Shown one piece after another: positions 8,709 to 17,058 of a stretch of 64,000 nucleotides of DNA. Numbering within the stretch: the first letter of the stretch is position 1; every line of letters begins with the position of its first letter. The translations under genes were made by a program, and so were the position numbers. The stretch spans positions 235,002 through 299,001 of the forward strand of contig NZ_SWDV01000005.1 of NCBI RefSeq assembly GCF_005877905.1, given 5' to 3'. Under the pieces are notes generated by a model, which saw only the letters and a list, made by a program, of their open reading frames with translations, had not been told where the DNA came from and made no database searches. This stretch comes from Pseudomonas nicosulfuronedens (lineage in GTDB: Bacteria; Pseudomonadota; Gammaproteobacteria; Pseudomonadales; Pseudomonadaceae).

Positions 8709-9983
8709 TCACTCGTTCGACCAGCGTCGGAACAGCACACTGGCATTGACGCCGCCAAATCCAAAGCCATTGGAGAGTGCGTAGTCGGTATGCAGCGCTT
8801 GTGGGCTGGTGGTTGCCAGGCAAAGCCCTGCGGCCAATGGATCGGGGTTATGCAGGTTGAGCGTCGCCGGGGCCAATTGGTCCCGTAGCGCCAGCACGGT
8901 GAAGATCGCCTCGATCCCACCGGCCGCTCCCAGCAAATGCCCTGTGGAAGACTTGGTGGCGCTGATGATCGGCGATGCAGCCCCCTCGAACACCGCCTTG
9001 ATAGCCGCCAGCTCGGCCTTGTCCCCAACCGGGGTCGAGGTTGCATGGGCATTCAGGTGGCCGATCTGGCCTGGTGCTACGCCGGCCTGTTGCAAGGCTT
9101 TTCTCATTGCCCGCTGAGCCCCATCGCCGTCCTCGGGGCCGGAGGTGATGTGGTAGGCGTCGGCACTCGTGCCATAACCCACTAGCTCGGCCAAGGGTTC
9201 TGCTCCCCGCGCCAAGGCGTGCTCAAGCTCTTCGATGACCAGCAGGCCAGCTCCTTCACTCATCACGAAGCCGTCGCGCGCCTCGTCGAAGGGTCGCGAG
9301 GCCGTCTCCGGACTTCCATTGAATTCGCTGGCCAAGGTCCGTGCGGCCGCAAAGCCAGCCAGGCTGACGCGATGGATGGCAGCCTCCGCGCCGCCACACA
9401 GCGCCACATCCACCTCACCGGCCAGGATCATGCGGGCCGCATCGCCGATGGCTTGTACGCCTGCCGCGCAGGCAGTGACCGGCGCTCCCAACGGTCCCTT
9501 CAAACCATGGCGAATGGAAACCTGGCCGGCTGCCAGATTGCACAGGAACGAGGGAATGGTAAAAGGCGACAGGCGACGCGGCCCCTTGCTGTCCGTCGTC
9601 CGCACCGCCTCGGCGATCGCCGGGAAGCCGCCAATGCCCGAGGCAATGATGGTTGCGGTGCGCTCCTGGTCCTGTGCTGTGGCGGGCTTCCAACCCGCTT
9701 GTGCCAGCGCCTCCTCCGCTGCCGCCAGCGCAAAGAGGATGAAGCGATCCACTTTCCGTTGATCCTTGGGGGACAGCACCCGGTCGGGGTCGAACCCGCC
9801 TTCCGAATCCTCCTCAAGAGCCGGCACCTGCCCGCCGATTCGCACCGAAAGGTCACCGATCAACGACTCCGGGAGCGGGCGAATGCCCGACTTGCCCGCC
9901 AGGAGGCGCTCCCATACCAGCTCCACGCCACAACCCAGCGGTGTAACGGCGCCCATTCCTGTCACAACGATACGTTTGCTCAT
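8709..9983 (-). CDS. Beta-ketoacyl-ACP synthase II-like (FabF family)
   Basis: 424-aa thiolase-fold condensing enzyme that elongates acyl-ACP with malonyl-ACP. The Cys-His-His set is intact: C172 in VTACAAG, H313 in NAHATSTPVGD and H349 in KSSTGHLLGAAGG with K344. The start at 9983 gives the standard N-terminus MSKRIVVTGMGAVTPLG. It lies away from any fab cluster, without acyl carrier protein or ketoreductase neighbours, and is divergent from an HxlR regulator across a palindromic operator. It is therefore likely an accessory condensing enzyme, possibly for a modified or stress-induced lipid or a resistance function, rather than the housekeeping FabF. Its codon use looks less GC-biased than neighbouring genes, and it lies between diverged direct repeats, both suggesting transfer. 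Confidence 0.88.
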   Translation of the reverse strand: MSKRIVVTGMGAVTPLGCGVELVWERLLAGKSGIRPLPESLIGDLSVRIGGQVPALEEDSEGGFDPDRVLSPKDQRKVDRFILFALAAAEEALAQAGWKPATAQDQERTATIIASGIGGFPAIAEAVRTTDSKGPRRLSPFTIPSFLCNLAAGQVSIRHGLKGPLGAPVTACAAGVQAIGDAARMILAGEVDVALCGGAEAAIHRVSLAGFAAARTLASEFNGSPETASRPFDEARDGFVMSEGAGLLVIEELEHALARGAEPLAELVGYGTSADAYHITSGPEDGDGAQRAMRKALQQAGVAPGQIGHLNAHATSTPVGDKAELAAIKAVFEGAASPIISATKSSTGHLLGAAGGIEAIFTVLALRDQLAPATLNLHNPDPLAAGLCLATTSPQALHTDYALSNGFGFGGVNASVLFRRWSNE

Positions 9984-10026
9984 CGAGGCCACTCCTTCGC
10001 GGCTGCTACTCTGTTGTACTGATGAC

Positions 10027-10049
10027 GTTACTATCATAATGAAAGTAAC
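10027..10049. promoter_or_regulatory. HxlR-type operator between the FabF-like and HxlR genes
   Basis: GTTACT (10027-10032) and AGTAAC (10044-10049) form a perfect 6-bp inverted repeat with 11-bp spacing in the 107-bp divergent intergenic region. TTACT/AGTAA-type arms are common in HxlR/DUF24 operators. Binding by the adjacent regulator is inferred. Confidence 0.6.
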
Positions 10050-10090
10050 ATTCAATACGACAACCCCGACCACGAGCGCGAAGAATCGCT

Positions 10091-10585
10091 ATGCAACGCA
10101 AGACAATGAAAGATGCGGAGTGCCCGGTGGCGCTGAGTCTCGAACACGTAGGCGAATGGTGGAGCCTGCTGATCATGCGCGATGCCCTGCACGGCCTGAC
10201 ACGCTTCGATGAGTTCTCCAGAAGCCTGGAGATCGCACCGAACATGCTCACCCGCCGGCTCAATGCGCTGGTGGAGGCAGGGCTGCTGGAGAAGCGCGCC
10301 TACAACGCAAAGCCTCTGCGCTACGAGTACATCCCGACCGAGCGCGGGCGTGACCTGAAAGCCGTTCTCTTCGCGCTCATCGCCTGGGGTAACAAGCACT
10401 TCGCCGGGGATGCGCCGAGCGTCCAGGTGGTGGAGCGGGCAACCGGCGAGGTGCTGCAGCCCATGATGGTCAATCCCGAATCAGGCCGGATCGTTCCGTG
10501 GGAAGACTGCGCGCTCAGCCATGGCTCAGGCGCCAGCCAAGGAATGCGGGAGCGACTCGGGAGCATCAGGAACGACTGGACATGA
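10091..10585 (+). CDS. HxlR-family transcriptional regulator
   Basis: 164-aa winged-helix regulator. The HxlR domain covers about residues 8-105: ECPVALSLEHVGEWWSLLIM, then RFDEFSRSLEIAPNMLTRRL and the RYEYIPTERGRDL wing. The family-typical N-terminal cysteine is present (C11), which in some members senses electrophiles or oxidants. The C-terminal 55 residues are an extension seen in many proteobacterial HxlR proteins. It is divergent from the ketoacyl-synthase gene, with a GTTACT-N11-AGTAAC operator between them, so it most likely controls that gene and itself. Confidence 0.88.
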   Translation: MQRKTMKDAECPVALSLEHVGEWWSLLIMRDALHGLTRFDEFSRSLEIAPNMLTRRLNALVEAGLLEKRAYNAKPLRYEYIPTERGRDLKAVLFALIAWGNKHFAGDAPSVQVVERATGEVLQPMMVNPESGRIVPWEDCALSHGSGASQGMRERLGSIRNDWT

Positions 10586-10619
10586 GCCAGGCTCCGACGC
10601 AGCCCGGGCAGGTGTGGAA

Positions 10620-10973
10620 TCAGTCGGCGGACCACACCGCCAGCTCGTAGCCGTCCGGGTCGATGAAATGGAAGCGCCGGCCGCCGGGAAAGGCGAAGGT
10701 CGCGCGGCTGATGGTGGCGCCAGCCGCTTCAAGGCGGGCCTGGGTCTGTACCAGATCGTCGGAGTAGAGGATCACCAGCGGGCCGCCGGGGCGTACGGGC
10801 TCGCCCGTGGTGAAGCCACCGGTGAGGCGACCGTCGCTGAATTCGCAGTAGGTGGGGCCGTAGTCGGTGAACCTCCAGCCGAAGGCGCTGCCGTAGAAGG
10901 CCTTACTGCGCGCGATGTCACTGACGTTGAATTCGATGTTGTCGATCTGACGGTCGTGTCCACGGGTACCCAT
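10620..10973 (-). CDS. Glyoxalase/bleomycin-resistance family protein (VOC fold)
   Basis: 117-aa single-module VOC protein. Recognisable parts are IDNIEFNVSDIARSKAFYGS at the start, GGPLVILYSDDLVQTQARLE in the middle and HFIDPDGYELAVW at the end, where the E is the usual metal ligand. AGGAGG lies 6 nt before the ATG at 10973, which decides the start. Members bind a divalent metal and act as glyoxalases, dioxygenases or antibiotic-binding proteins; the substrate here cannot be told. A partial second copy of its 3' end lies at 8581-8641, on the other side of the ketoacyl-synthase/HxlR cassette. Confidence 0.85.
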   Translation of the reverse strand: MGTRGHDRQIDNIEFNVSDIARSKAFYGSAFGWRFTDYGPTYCEFSDGRLTGGFTTGEPVRPGGPLVILYSDDLVQTQARLEAAGATISRATFAFPGGRRFHFIDPDGYELAVWSAD

Positions 10974-11117
10974 AGTCGCCTCCTGGCAAGTCATGTGGGC
11001 CTGATCCTACGGCAAATCCCACGCGGGCAATGTGCACCGCGCCAGTCGGCCGCAGGGTAGTTGGCCATTCTGCGCGGATTGACGAATAATCATCGCGCCT
11101 CAGCCAGATTCGCCGCC

Positions 11118-11894
11118 ATGCTCAATGTCCCCCTCTCCAGCGTCGACCACCTCGACCGCAGCGTGCTCGCCATCGGCACCGACTACCCGCTGGGCACCCT
11201 GCTCAAGCCCCACTCCCACCGCCGCGCGCAATTCCTCTACGGTATGAGCGGGCTCATGGAGGTTGAGACCGAGGACGGTGCCTGGGTGATCCCGCCCTAC
11301 AGCGGTGTGTGGATTCCCGCCGGCAAGCAGCATCGGGTGCTGATGCGCGGCGTCAGCACCCGCAGCCTGTATATCGACCCGCAGGTTCCGGTACGTGACA
11401 CCCTGCTGTGCCAGGCGCTGACTGTCTCGCCGCTGCTGCATCACCTGCTGCTGGCCAGCGTCGAGGTGCCGGCACTGCATGACGAAGGCGGCCGCGACGG
11501 CGACCTGATCCGCCTGCTGCTTCACGAGCTGCGCGAGGCGCCGAGCCTGCCGCTGTTCGCCCCGCTGCCGGCCCATCCGCGCCTGCTCGAGCTGTGCCGG
11601 GACTTCCTGCGCGCGCCGGCCATCGACGTCACGGCAGACCTCTGGGCCGCCGAACTGCACTGCAGCACGCGCACCTTCAGCCGGCTGTTCCGCCAGCAGA
11701 CCGGCCTGTCCTTCGGTGCCTGGCGCCAGCAGGCCTGCCTGCTCGCGGCCGTCACCCGCCTTTCCGCCGGCACACCCGTCACCCGCGTCGCGCTGGAGCT
11801 GGGCTATGACAGCCCGAGCGCCTTCTCCAGCATGTTCCGCCGCTGTCTTGGAGTGGCGCCCAGCAGCTATCAGACGGTCACTCAAGGCAGCTAG
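11118..11894 (+). CDS. AraC-family transcriptional regulator with cupin sensor domain
   Basis: 258-aa regulator. The N-terminal half is a cupin-like AraC ligand domain (HSHRRAQFLYG, then IPPYSGVWIPAGKQHRV). The C-terminal two-HTH DNA-binding domain covers about residues 165-255, with LHCSTRTFSRLFRQQTGLSF and ALELGYDSPSAFSSMFRRCLG. The start at 11118 (ATG) is preferred; an earlier TTG at 11061 would add 19 residues without similarity. It is divergent from the glyoxalase gene (145 bp apart) and could control it, which is inference. Confidence 0.85.
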   Translation: MLNVPLSSVDHLDRSVLAIGTDYPLGTLLKPHSHRRAQFLYGMSGLMEVETEDGAWVIPPYSGVWIPAGKQHRVLMRGVSTRSLYIDPQVPVRDTLLCQALTVSPLLHHLLLASVEVPALHDEGGRDGDLIRLLLHELREAPSLPLFAPLPAHPRLLELCRDFLRAPAIDVTADLWAAELHCSTRTFSRLFRQQTGLSFGAWRQQACLLAAVTRLSAGTPVTRVALELGYDSPSAFSSMFRRCLGVAPSSYQTVTQGS

Positions 11895-12071
11895 CACAGC
11901 TATCGGGCGCAACGCCGGAAGCGGCGGCGAGCCGCTGCGAACGGCCGTTCGTCGGCAATGCTAGCCATGAGCCACCAATCGCACATTTCGATGACCTGCC
12001 TTTAACACCGCCATAACCTTTCGGGCTCAAGCATGGAGTCGTCCGCCACGCGATTCCCTCGGAGAATGACC

Positions 12072-12572
12072 ATGGAGTTGAATTCTCTCTCGCTCGCCAT
12101 GCTGGTGCTGGCCTTCGCCGCCACGCTGAAGTCCCGCTCCGCGGACCTGCCGGTGAATGGCTGGGTGGAGGAAGTCCGCCTCTACCCCGGCGCCATCGCC
12201 CTGAAGGCCAAGCTCGATACCGGCGCCCTCACCTCGTCGCTGGATGCACGGGATATTCGCTATTTCCGCCGCGCTGGGCAGCAATGGGTGCGGTTTCGCG
12301 TGGTCGCAAGGAACCGCGAAACCGGCGAACCCTTCAGCCAGGAGTTCGAACGCCCACTGGTACGCCGGGTGAAGTTGCGGGGCGCGGGCGGCGTCGATCA
12401 TCGCCCGGTGGTGACGATGGAGGTGCGCATCGGCCAGCAGATGCTGGTCGAGGAATTCTCCCTGCGCGACCGCAAGGACATGCTCTACCCCCTGCTGCTG
12501 GGCCGTCGAACGCTGGCACGCATCGGGCCGGTGGATACCCGCCGGACCTTCACCCAGCAGACCCGCCACTAG
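12072..12572 (+). CDS. Retropepsin-like protease (ATP-dependent zinc protease family, RimK-associated)
   Basis: About 166-aa protein with an N-terminal hydrophobic segment ([13 protein letters not shown]) suggesting export or membrane anchoring, followed by the PF05618-type domain. The aspartyl-protease-like motif [15 protein letters not shown] is present (catalytic D-T-G), and [19 protein letters not shown] ends the domain. Despite the family name no zinc ligands are obvious. GGAG at 12061-12064 is well spaced for the ATG at 12072; ATG 12066 is the alternative. Relatives often sit next to RimK-like ATP-grasp glutamate ligases, which are absent here. Its stop codon overlaps that of the convergent LysR gene. 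Confidence 0.78.
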   Translation: MELNSLSLAMLVLAFAATLKSRSADLPVNGWVEEVRLYPGAIALKAKLDTGALTSSLDARDIRYFRRAGQQWVRFRVVARNRETGEPFSQEFERPLVRRVKLRGAGGVDHRPVVTMEVRIGQQMLVEEFSLRDRKDMLYPLLLGRRTLARIGPVDTRRTFTQQTRH

Positions 12573-13468
12573 AGCGAGGTTGCCGGGCCTCCGGCCATAT
12601 CCAGCACCGCCGCCTGCTCGTCCACCAACTGGCGGAACAACTCCAGTGAGCGCGAGCGTGAGTCGCTACGCCAGATCAGCCAGGTGTTCAACCGGGCGAA
12701 GTCGCCGCTCATGGGCCAGGCACTGACCGAGGCACTGCCGGGCATATTGCTCAGCATGCTGCGCGGCATCACCGCCAGGCCGCCGCCGGCACTCACGCAG
12801 GCGAGCATGCTGTGGTAGGACTCCAGCTCGCGGATGGCACCGGGCGCCGCGCCATCCGCGGCGAACCAGCGTTCGAAGTGGTGGCGGTAGGAGCAGTTGT
12901 CGCGGAACACGTAGATCATCTCGCCGTCGGCATCCTGACCACGCCGGATCGGTGCGTGGTGCGAAGGCGCGACCACCAGCATGTCCTCGTCGAACACCGG
13001 CACACCCTCCAGCGCCGGGTGCTTGATCGGGCCGTCGACGAAGGCGGCGATCAGCTCGCCGGCGATTACTCCATCAATCATGTCGCCCGAGGGGCCGGTA
13101 GACAGGTCAAGTTCCACCTTCGGGTATTGCTGGTGGTAGCGCGCCAGCAGACGCGGGATGCGCACCGCCGCCGTGCTCTCCAGCGAGCCGATGGGGAAAC
13201 GCCCGGTGGGCTCCTTGCCCGAGACCACCACCCGCGCCTCTTCAACCAGCCCGAGGATACGCGTGGCGTAGACGAGGAAGTCGTGCCCGGCCAGGGACAG
13301 CCGCAGGCGGTTGTTCTCGCGGATGAACAGGTCGGCGCCCAGGTCCGCTTCCAGCTGCTTGATCCGTGTGGTCAGGTTGGACGGCACGCGGTGCATGGCC
13401 TGGGCAGCGGCGGCGATGCTCTTGTGGGCAGCCACGGCGCAGAAGATTTCCAGCTGGACCAGATCCAT
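12569..13468 (-). CDS. LysR-family regulator, PtrR-like, of the adjacent sad gene
   Basis: 299-aa LysR protein: HTH at residues 1-60 ([20 protein letters not shown], then [18 protein letters not shown]) and an effector domain from about 90. The ATG at 13468 has GGAG 7 nt upstream; an earlier TTG is less likely. It is divergent from an aldehyde dehydrogenase of the Sad type. This arrangement is the same as E. coli ptrR (yneJ)-sad, where PtrR responds to putrescine and represses sad, so the same role is likely here. A palindrome ATAAT-CGTC-ATTAT lies between the two genes. Confidence 0.85.
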   Translation of the reverse strand: MDLVQLEIFCAVAAHKSIAAAAQAMHRVPSNLTTRIKQLEADLGADLFIRENNRLRLSLAGHDFLVYATRILGLVEEARVVVSGKEPTGRFPIGSLESTAAVRIPRLLARYHQQYPKVELDLSTGPSGDMIDGVIAGELIAAFVDGPIKHPALEGVPVFDEDMLVVAPSHHAPIRRGQDADGEMIYVFRDNCSYRHHFERWFAADGAAPGAIRELESYHSMLACVSAGGGLAVMPRSMLSNMPGSASVSAWPMSGDFARLNTWLIWRSDSRSRSLELFRQLVDEQAAVLDMAGGPATSL

Positions 13469-13488
13469 TTCATTCTCCAAACGAGAGC

Positions 13489-13502
13489 ATAATCGTCATT
13501 AT
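13489..13502. promoter_or_regulatory. LysR-type operator in the ptrR-like/sad intergenic region
   Basis: ATAATCGTCATTAT is a perfect 5-bp inverted repeat in the 109-bp region between the divergent LysR and aldehyde dehydrogenase genes, in AT-rich surroundings. Probable site for the adjacent regulator. Confidence 0.5.
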
Positions 13503-13577
13503 TATTCAGTTTTCATAAGCATCGATCAACGCGACACTGGCTCCACTCCCTGCCACCCCACCCTCCAGGAGCGAGCC

Positions 13578-14966
13578 ATGAGCATCACCCCGCAGACCCA
13601 CGCGATCTCCCGCAACCCCGCCAATGGCGAGGTGATCGACAGCTACGCCTTCGAGTCCGCCGAGGCGCTGGAGCAGGCACTGGCCCGCGCGGCCCAGGGC
13701 TACGCATCCTGGAAGCGCACCCCGCTGGAACAGCGTGCTGCCGCCCTGGTACGCCTTGGCCAGGCCTTGCGCGCCAACGCCGACGCCCTCGCCGCCACCA
13801 TTACCGCCGAAATGGGCAAGCCGATCACCCAGGCCCGTGGCGAAGTGGAAAAGTGCGCCGCCCTGTGCGATTGGTACGCCGCCAACGGCCCGCAGATGCT
13901 CGCCCCGGAGCCGACCAGCGTGGAGCACGAGCGTGCCTGGATCGAATACCGCCCGCTGGGCCCGATCCTCGCGGTGATGCCGTGGAACTTCCCGATCTGG
14001 CAGGTGCTGCGCGGCGCGGTGCCGGCGCTGCTGGCCGGCAACACCTATGTGCTCAAGCACGCGCCGAACGTCATGGGCAGCGCCTACGGAATGCTGCAGG
14101 CGTTCCAGCAGGCGGCCTTCCCGGCGGGCGTTTTCGAAGTGATCAACGTCGGCAACGACCTGGTGTCCCAGGCCATCCGCGACGACCGTATCGCCGCCGT
14201 CACTGTCACCGGCAGCGTGCGCGCCGGCTCGGCCATCGGTGCCCAGGCGGGCGCCGCGCTGAAGAAGTGCGTGCTGGAACTGGGCGGATCGGACGCCTTC
14301 ATCGTGCTCGCCGACGCCGACCTTGAGGTCGCGGTGAAGGCTGCGGTCGCCGGGCGCTTCCAGAACTCCGGACAGGTCTGCGCCGCAGCCAAGCGTTTCA
14401 TCATCGAGCAGAGCATCGCCGACGCGTTCACCGAGCGCTTCGTCGCCGCGGCCCGCGAGATGGCGATGGGTGACCCGACCCTGGCACAAACCTACGTCGG
14501 CCCGATGGCCCGCTTCGACCTGCGCGACGAGCTGGACGACCAGGTGCAGCGCACCCTGGCCGAAGGCGCCACGCTGCTGCTGGGCGGCGGCAAGGTGGAA
14601 GGCGCGGGCAACTTCTACCAACCAACCGTGCTGGCCGATGTCACCCCGGCAATGACCTCGTTCCGCGAAGAACTGTTTGGCCCGGTGGCCTCGATCATCC
14701 GCGCGAAGGACGCCCGCCACGCGCTGGAACTGGCCAACGACAGCGACTTCGGCCTGACCGCCACGGTTTTCACCGCCGACCTCGCCCGAGCCCGGCAGAT
14801 GAGCGCCGAGCTGGACGTCGGTGGCGTGTTCATCAACGGCTACAGCGCCAGCGACGCGCGTGTCGGTTTCGGCGGCGTGAAGAAGAGCGGCTTCGGTCGC
14901 GAGCTGTCGCACTTCGGCGTGCGCGAATTCTGCAACGCACAGACCGTCTGGGTCGATCGCCGCTGA
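13578..14966 (+). CDS. sad: NAD(P)-dependent succinate-semialdehyde dehydrogenase
   Basis: 462-aa aldehyde dehydrogenase that oxidises succinate semialdehyde to succinate, the last step of GABA and putrescine breakdown. Catalytic residues are C268 (NSGQVCAAAKRF) and E234 (CVLELGGSDAF); MPWNFPIWQVLRGAVPALLAG is the cofactor-proximal helix and TVTGSVRAG the NAD-binding loop. Its compact length and these signatures match Sad/YneI rather than the longer GabD. AGGAGCGAG precedes the ATG. It is divergent from a PtrR-like regulator. Agmatine deiminase lies 3.3 kb away, so polyamine catabolism is a theme of this region. Confidence 0.9.
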   Translation: MSITPQTHAISRNPANGEVIDSYAFESAEALEQALARAAQGYASWKRTPLEQRAAALVRLGQALRANADALAATITAEMGKPITQARGEVEKCAALCDWYAANGPQMLAPEPTSVEHERAWIEYRPLGPILAVMPWNFPIWQVLRGAVPALLAGNTYVLKHAPNVMGSAYGMLQAFQQAAFPAGVFEVINVGNDLVSQAIRDDRIAAVTVTGSVRAGSAIGAQAGAALKKCVLELGGSDAFIVLADADLEVAVKAAVAGRFQNSGQVCAAAKRFIIEQSIADAFTERFVAAAREMAMGDPTLAQTYVGPMARFDLRDELDDQVQRTLAEGATLLLGGGKVEGAGNFYQPTVLADVTPAMTSFREELFGPVASIIRAKDARHALELANDSDFGLTATVFTADLARARQMSAELDVGGVFINGYSASDARVGFGGVKKSGFGRELSHFGVREFCNAQTVWVDRR

Positions 14967-14978
14967 GCATTGAAAACA

Positions 14979-15007
14979 AAACGGCCCGCCTTGATGGCGG
15001 GCCGTTC
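14979..15007. terminator. Bidirectional intrinsic terminator between sad and hemN
   Basis: ACGGCCCGCC (14981-14990) and GGCGGGCCGT form a strong 10-bp stem with a short TTGAT loop. On the minus strand it is followed by TTTTGTTTTC, a good terminator for hemN; on the plus strand the T run after sad is weak. Confidence 0.8.
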
Positions 15008-15024
15008 TGCATCCGGCAGCGGCA

Positions 15025-16422
15025 TCAGATGGTCCGCGAGAAGCGCTCCTGCTGCCCGCCGCCCAGGTAGGCGTCGAAGGCCATCGCCACGCTGCGCATC
15101 ATCAGCTGGCCCTGGGGCAGCAGCACCAGCGCGTCGTCATGCAGCTCGATCAGGCCGTCGCCGACCTGCTCCCGCAGCTGCTGCAGCGAACCCTCGAAGT
15201 ACTCGCCGAAACGAATGCCGTGGCGCTCTTCCAGCGGGGCGTAGTCCACGCGGCCATGGCACATCAGCGCGCCGATCACTTCGCGGCGCAGGCGGTCGTC
15301 GTCGGTCAGGCGGTAGCCTTTGTGCACCGGCAGCAGGCCTGCGTCGAGCCGTGCGTAGTACTGCGACAGCTCCTTCACGTTCTGCCCGTAGGTATCGCCG
15401 ACCTTGCTGATGGACGACACGCCCAAAGCGATCAGGTCGCAATCGGCGTGGGTCGAATAGCCCTGGAAGTTGCGCTGCAGGGTGCCGTTGTTGCGGGCCA
15501 CCGTGAGCTCATCGTCCGGCAGGGCGAAATGGTCCATGCCGATATAGACATAGCCCGCTTCGGTCAGGCGCCGGATGGTCAGCTCCAGCAGTTCCAGCTT
15601 GCGCTCCGCTGGCGGCATGTCCTCGCGGCGGATCAGCCGTTGCGCGCGCACCCGCTCGGGCAGGTGGGCGTAGCTGTAGGCGGCGATGCGATCCGGACGC
15701 AGGGCGATGATCTTGCTCAGCGTTGTGTCGAAGCTCTCCACCGTCTGCAGCGGCAGGCCATAGATCAGGTCCACCGACACCGACTTGAACTTCGCCTCAC
15801 GGGCAGCCTGCACCAGGTCGAAGACCTGCTGTTCGCTCTGCACACGGTTGACCGCCTGCTGCACCTGTTCGTCGAAATCCTGCACGCCGAAGCTCAGGCG
15901 GTTGAAGCCCTGGGCGCGCAGTTCGGCGATGCGTTCGCGGCTGATGGTGCGCGGGTCGACTTCGATGGAGAACTCGTGGGCGTCGCTTTCGTCGAGGTTG
16001 AAGTGCTGGCGCAGGCTGTCCATTACCTCACCTAGTTGCTCGCTGGTCAGGTAGGTCGGCGTGCCGCCGCCCAGGTGCAGCTGGGTAAGCTTGCGCGAGC
16101 CGTCGAACAGCTCCGCCTGCAGGGCGATCTCGCGCTTGAGGTAGTCCAGGTACTCCACGGCGCGGTGGGTCTTCTGGGTGATGATCTTGTTGCAGGCGCA
16201 GTAGTAGCAGAGGCTCTTGCAGAACGGGATATGGATGTACACCGAGAGCGGCTTGGCCACGCCCTCGCTGCCGGGATGATTGCTGCGCTGGGCGGCCGCG
16301 CGGTAGTCGTCGGCGGCAAAGGCACCATGGAACTGCGGCGCAGTGGGATAGGAGGTATAGCGCGGGCCGGGACGGTCGTACTTCTCCACCAGCGCGCGGT
16401 TGAAACTCATCGATTCGGGCAT
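15025..16422 (-). CDS. hemN: Oxygen-independent coproporphyrinogen III dehydrogenase
   Basis: 465-aa radical SAM enzyme that decarboxylates two propionates of coproporphyrinogen III to give protoporphyrinogen IX without oxygen, for heme synthesis under low oxygen. The cluster motif is HIPFCKSLCYYCAC with C68, C72, C75 and C77 (C-x3-C-x2-C-x-C), the HemN pattern that separates it from HemW. LHLGGGTPTYLT and SFGVQDFDEQVQQAVNR follow, and the HemN C-terminal domain is complete. ATG at 16422 has AGGAG upstream; the longer frame adds non-family residues. No Anr/Fnr box was recognised in the first 100 bp upstream. Confidence 0.95.
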   Translation of the reverse strand: MPESMSFNRALVEKYDRPGPRYTSYPTAPQFHGAFAADDYRAAAQRSNHPGSEGVAKPLSVYIHIPFCKSLCYYCACNKIITQKTHRAVEYLDYLKREIALQAELFDGSRKLTQLHLGGGTPTYLTSEQLGEVMDSLRQHFNLDESDAHEFSIEVDPRTISRERIAELRAQGFNRLSFGVQDFDEQVQQAVNRVQSEQQVFDLVQAAREAKFKSVSVDLIYGLPLQTVESFDTTLSKIIALRPDRIAAYSYAHLPERVRAQRLIRREDMPPAERKLELLELTIRRLTEAGYVYIGMDHFALPDDELTVARNNGTLQRNFQGYSTHADCDLIALGVSSISKVGDTYGQNVKELSQYYARLDAGLLPVHKGYRLTDDDRLRREVIGALMCHGRVDYAPLEERHGIRFGEYFEGSLQQLREQVGDGLIELHDDALVLLPQGQLMMRSVAMAFDAYLGGGQQERFSRTI

Positions 16423-16577
16423 GACACGGGCTCCTGAGGCGCTGGCAGTCTGACGCTGCGAGTCGCGCGGCAACCTTACACCTGCCTGCTGCCCCACTCC
16501 CTGCGCGGGATCAAGACTTCCTTCCAGTCAGGCATATCCCAGCACCTTCGCGCCGATAGCCGACCGCTGGCGAGGCA

Positions 16578-16841
16578 TCAGGAGCGGTCGCGGCGTACCG
16601 TGGAGAGGAAGCTGGTCGGGATCGACATCAGCAGGATATAGGCCGACACCGCCAGCATCAGGCCACCGCTGCCCAGCAGCAGGTAGCGGCGTTCCTTCAC
16701 CACAGCCATGTCCAGCCCGCCGGAAAAGAGAATCCAGCCCAGCCCTGCCAGGGCCACGGTGAACAGGATGGCGATCAGGTAGCTGGCCGCGACGATCAGG
16801 AACCAAAGCGGGCTCCAGCGCCGGCGTGTCGGCTTCTCCAT
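16578..16841 (-). CDS. Small inner-membrane protein, unknown function
   Basis: 87-aa protein with two clear hydrophobic segments (about residues 12-40, LWFLIVAASYLIAILFTVAL, and about 52-72, LLLGSGGLMLAVSAYILLMS) and charged termini (MEKPTRRRW at the start, RRDRS at the end). The start at 16841 is the ATG directly before the basic leader. No family was recognised. It lies between hemN and a divergent diguanylate cyclase gene. Conservation in related genomes would be needed to raise confidence. Confidence 0.6.
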   Translation of the reverse strand: MEKPTRRRWSPLWFLIVAASYLIAILFTVALAGLGWILFSGGLDMAVVKERRYLLLGSGGLMLAVSAYILLMSIPTSFLSTVRRDRS

Positions 16842-17058
16842 GGCTTCGGGCCTCCCAGCCCCACAGCGAATACTCACGAACCCGCACAGTCTGATGGCAA
16901 ATGGCCGCTTCAGCAATGCGACGAAAGCGGAAGAAGTGCTTTCCAGACGCGACAGAACGAATGCAAACCCGACCGGAAGCGCCCGGCTGACATACCGGAA
17001 TACCAGCAAGGGCGCTTACAATCACGGTTTTTGCCGACAGTGCAGTACGGTTTCGAAA

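Noticed and set aside
8641..8710. Short frame downstream of the FabF-like gene (ending ITAVGRLILEFLG)
   Set aside because: Only about 25 codons beyond the FabF-like stop, in another frame, with no start signal or family similarity.
16423..16530. Possible Anr/Fnr box upstream of hemN
   Set aside because: Only a TTGAT half-site was found; no TTGAT-N4-ATCAA-like full site was recognised.
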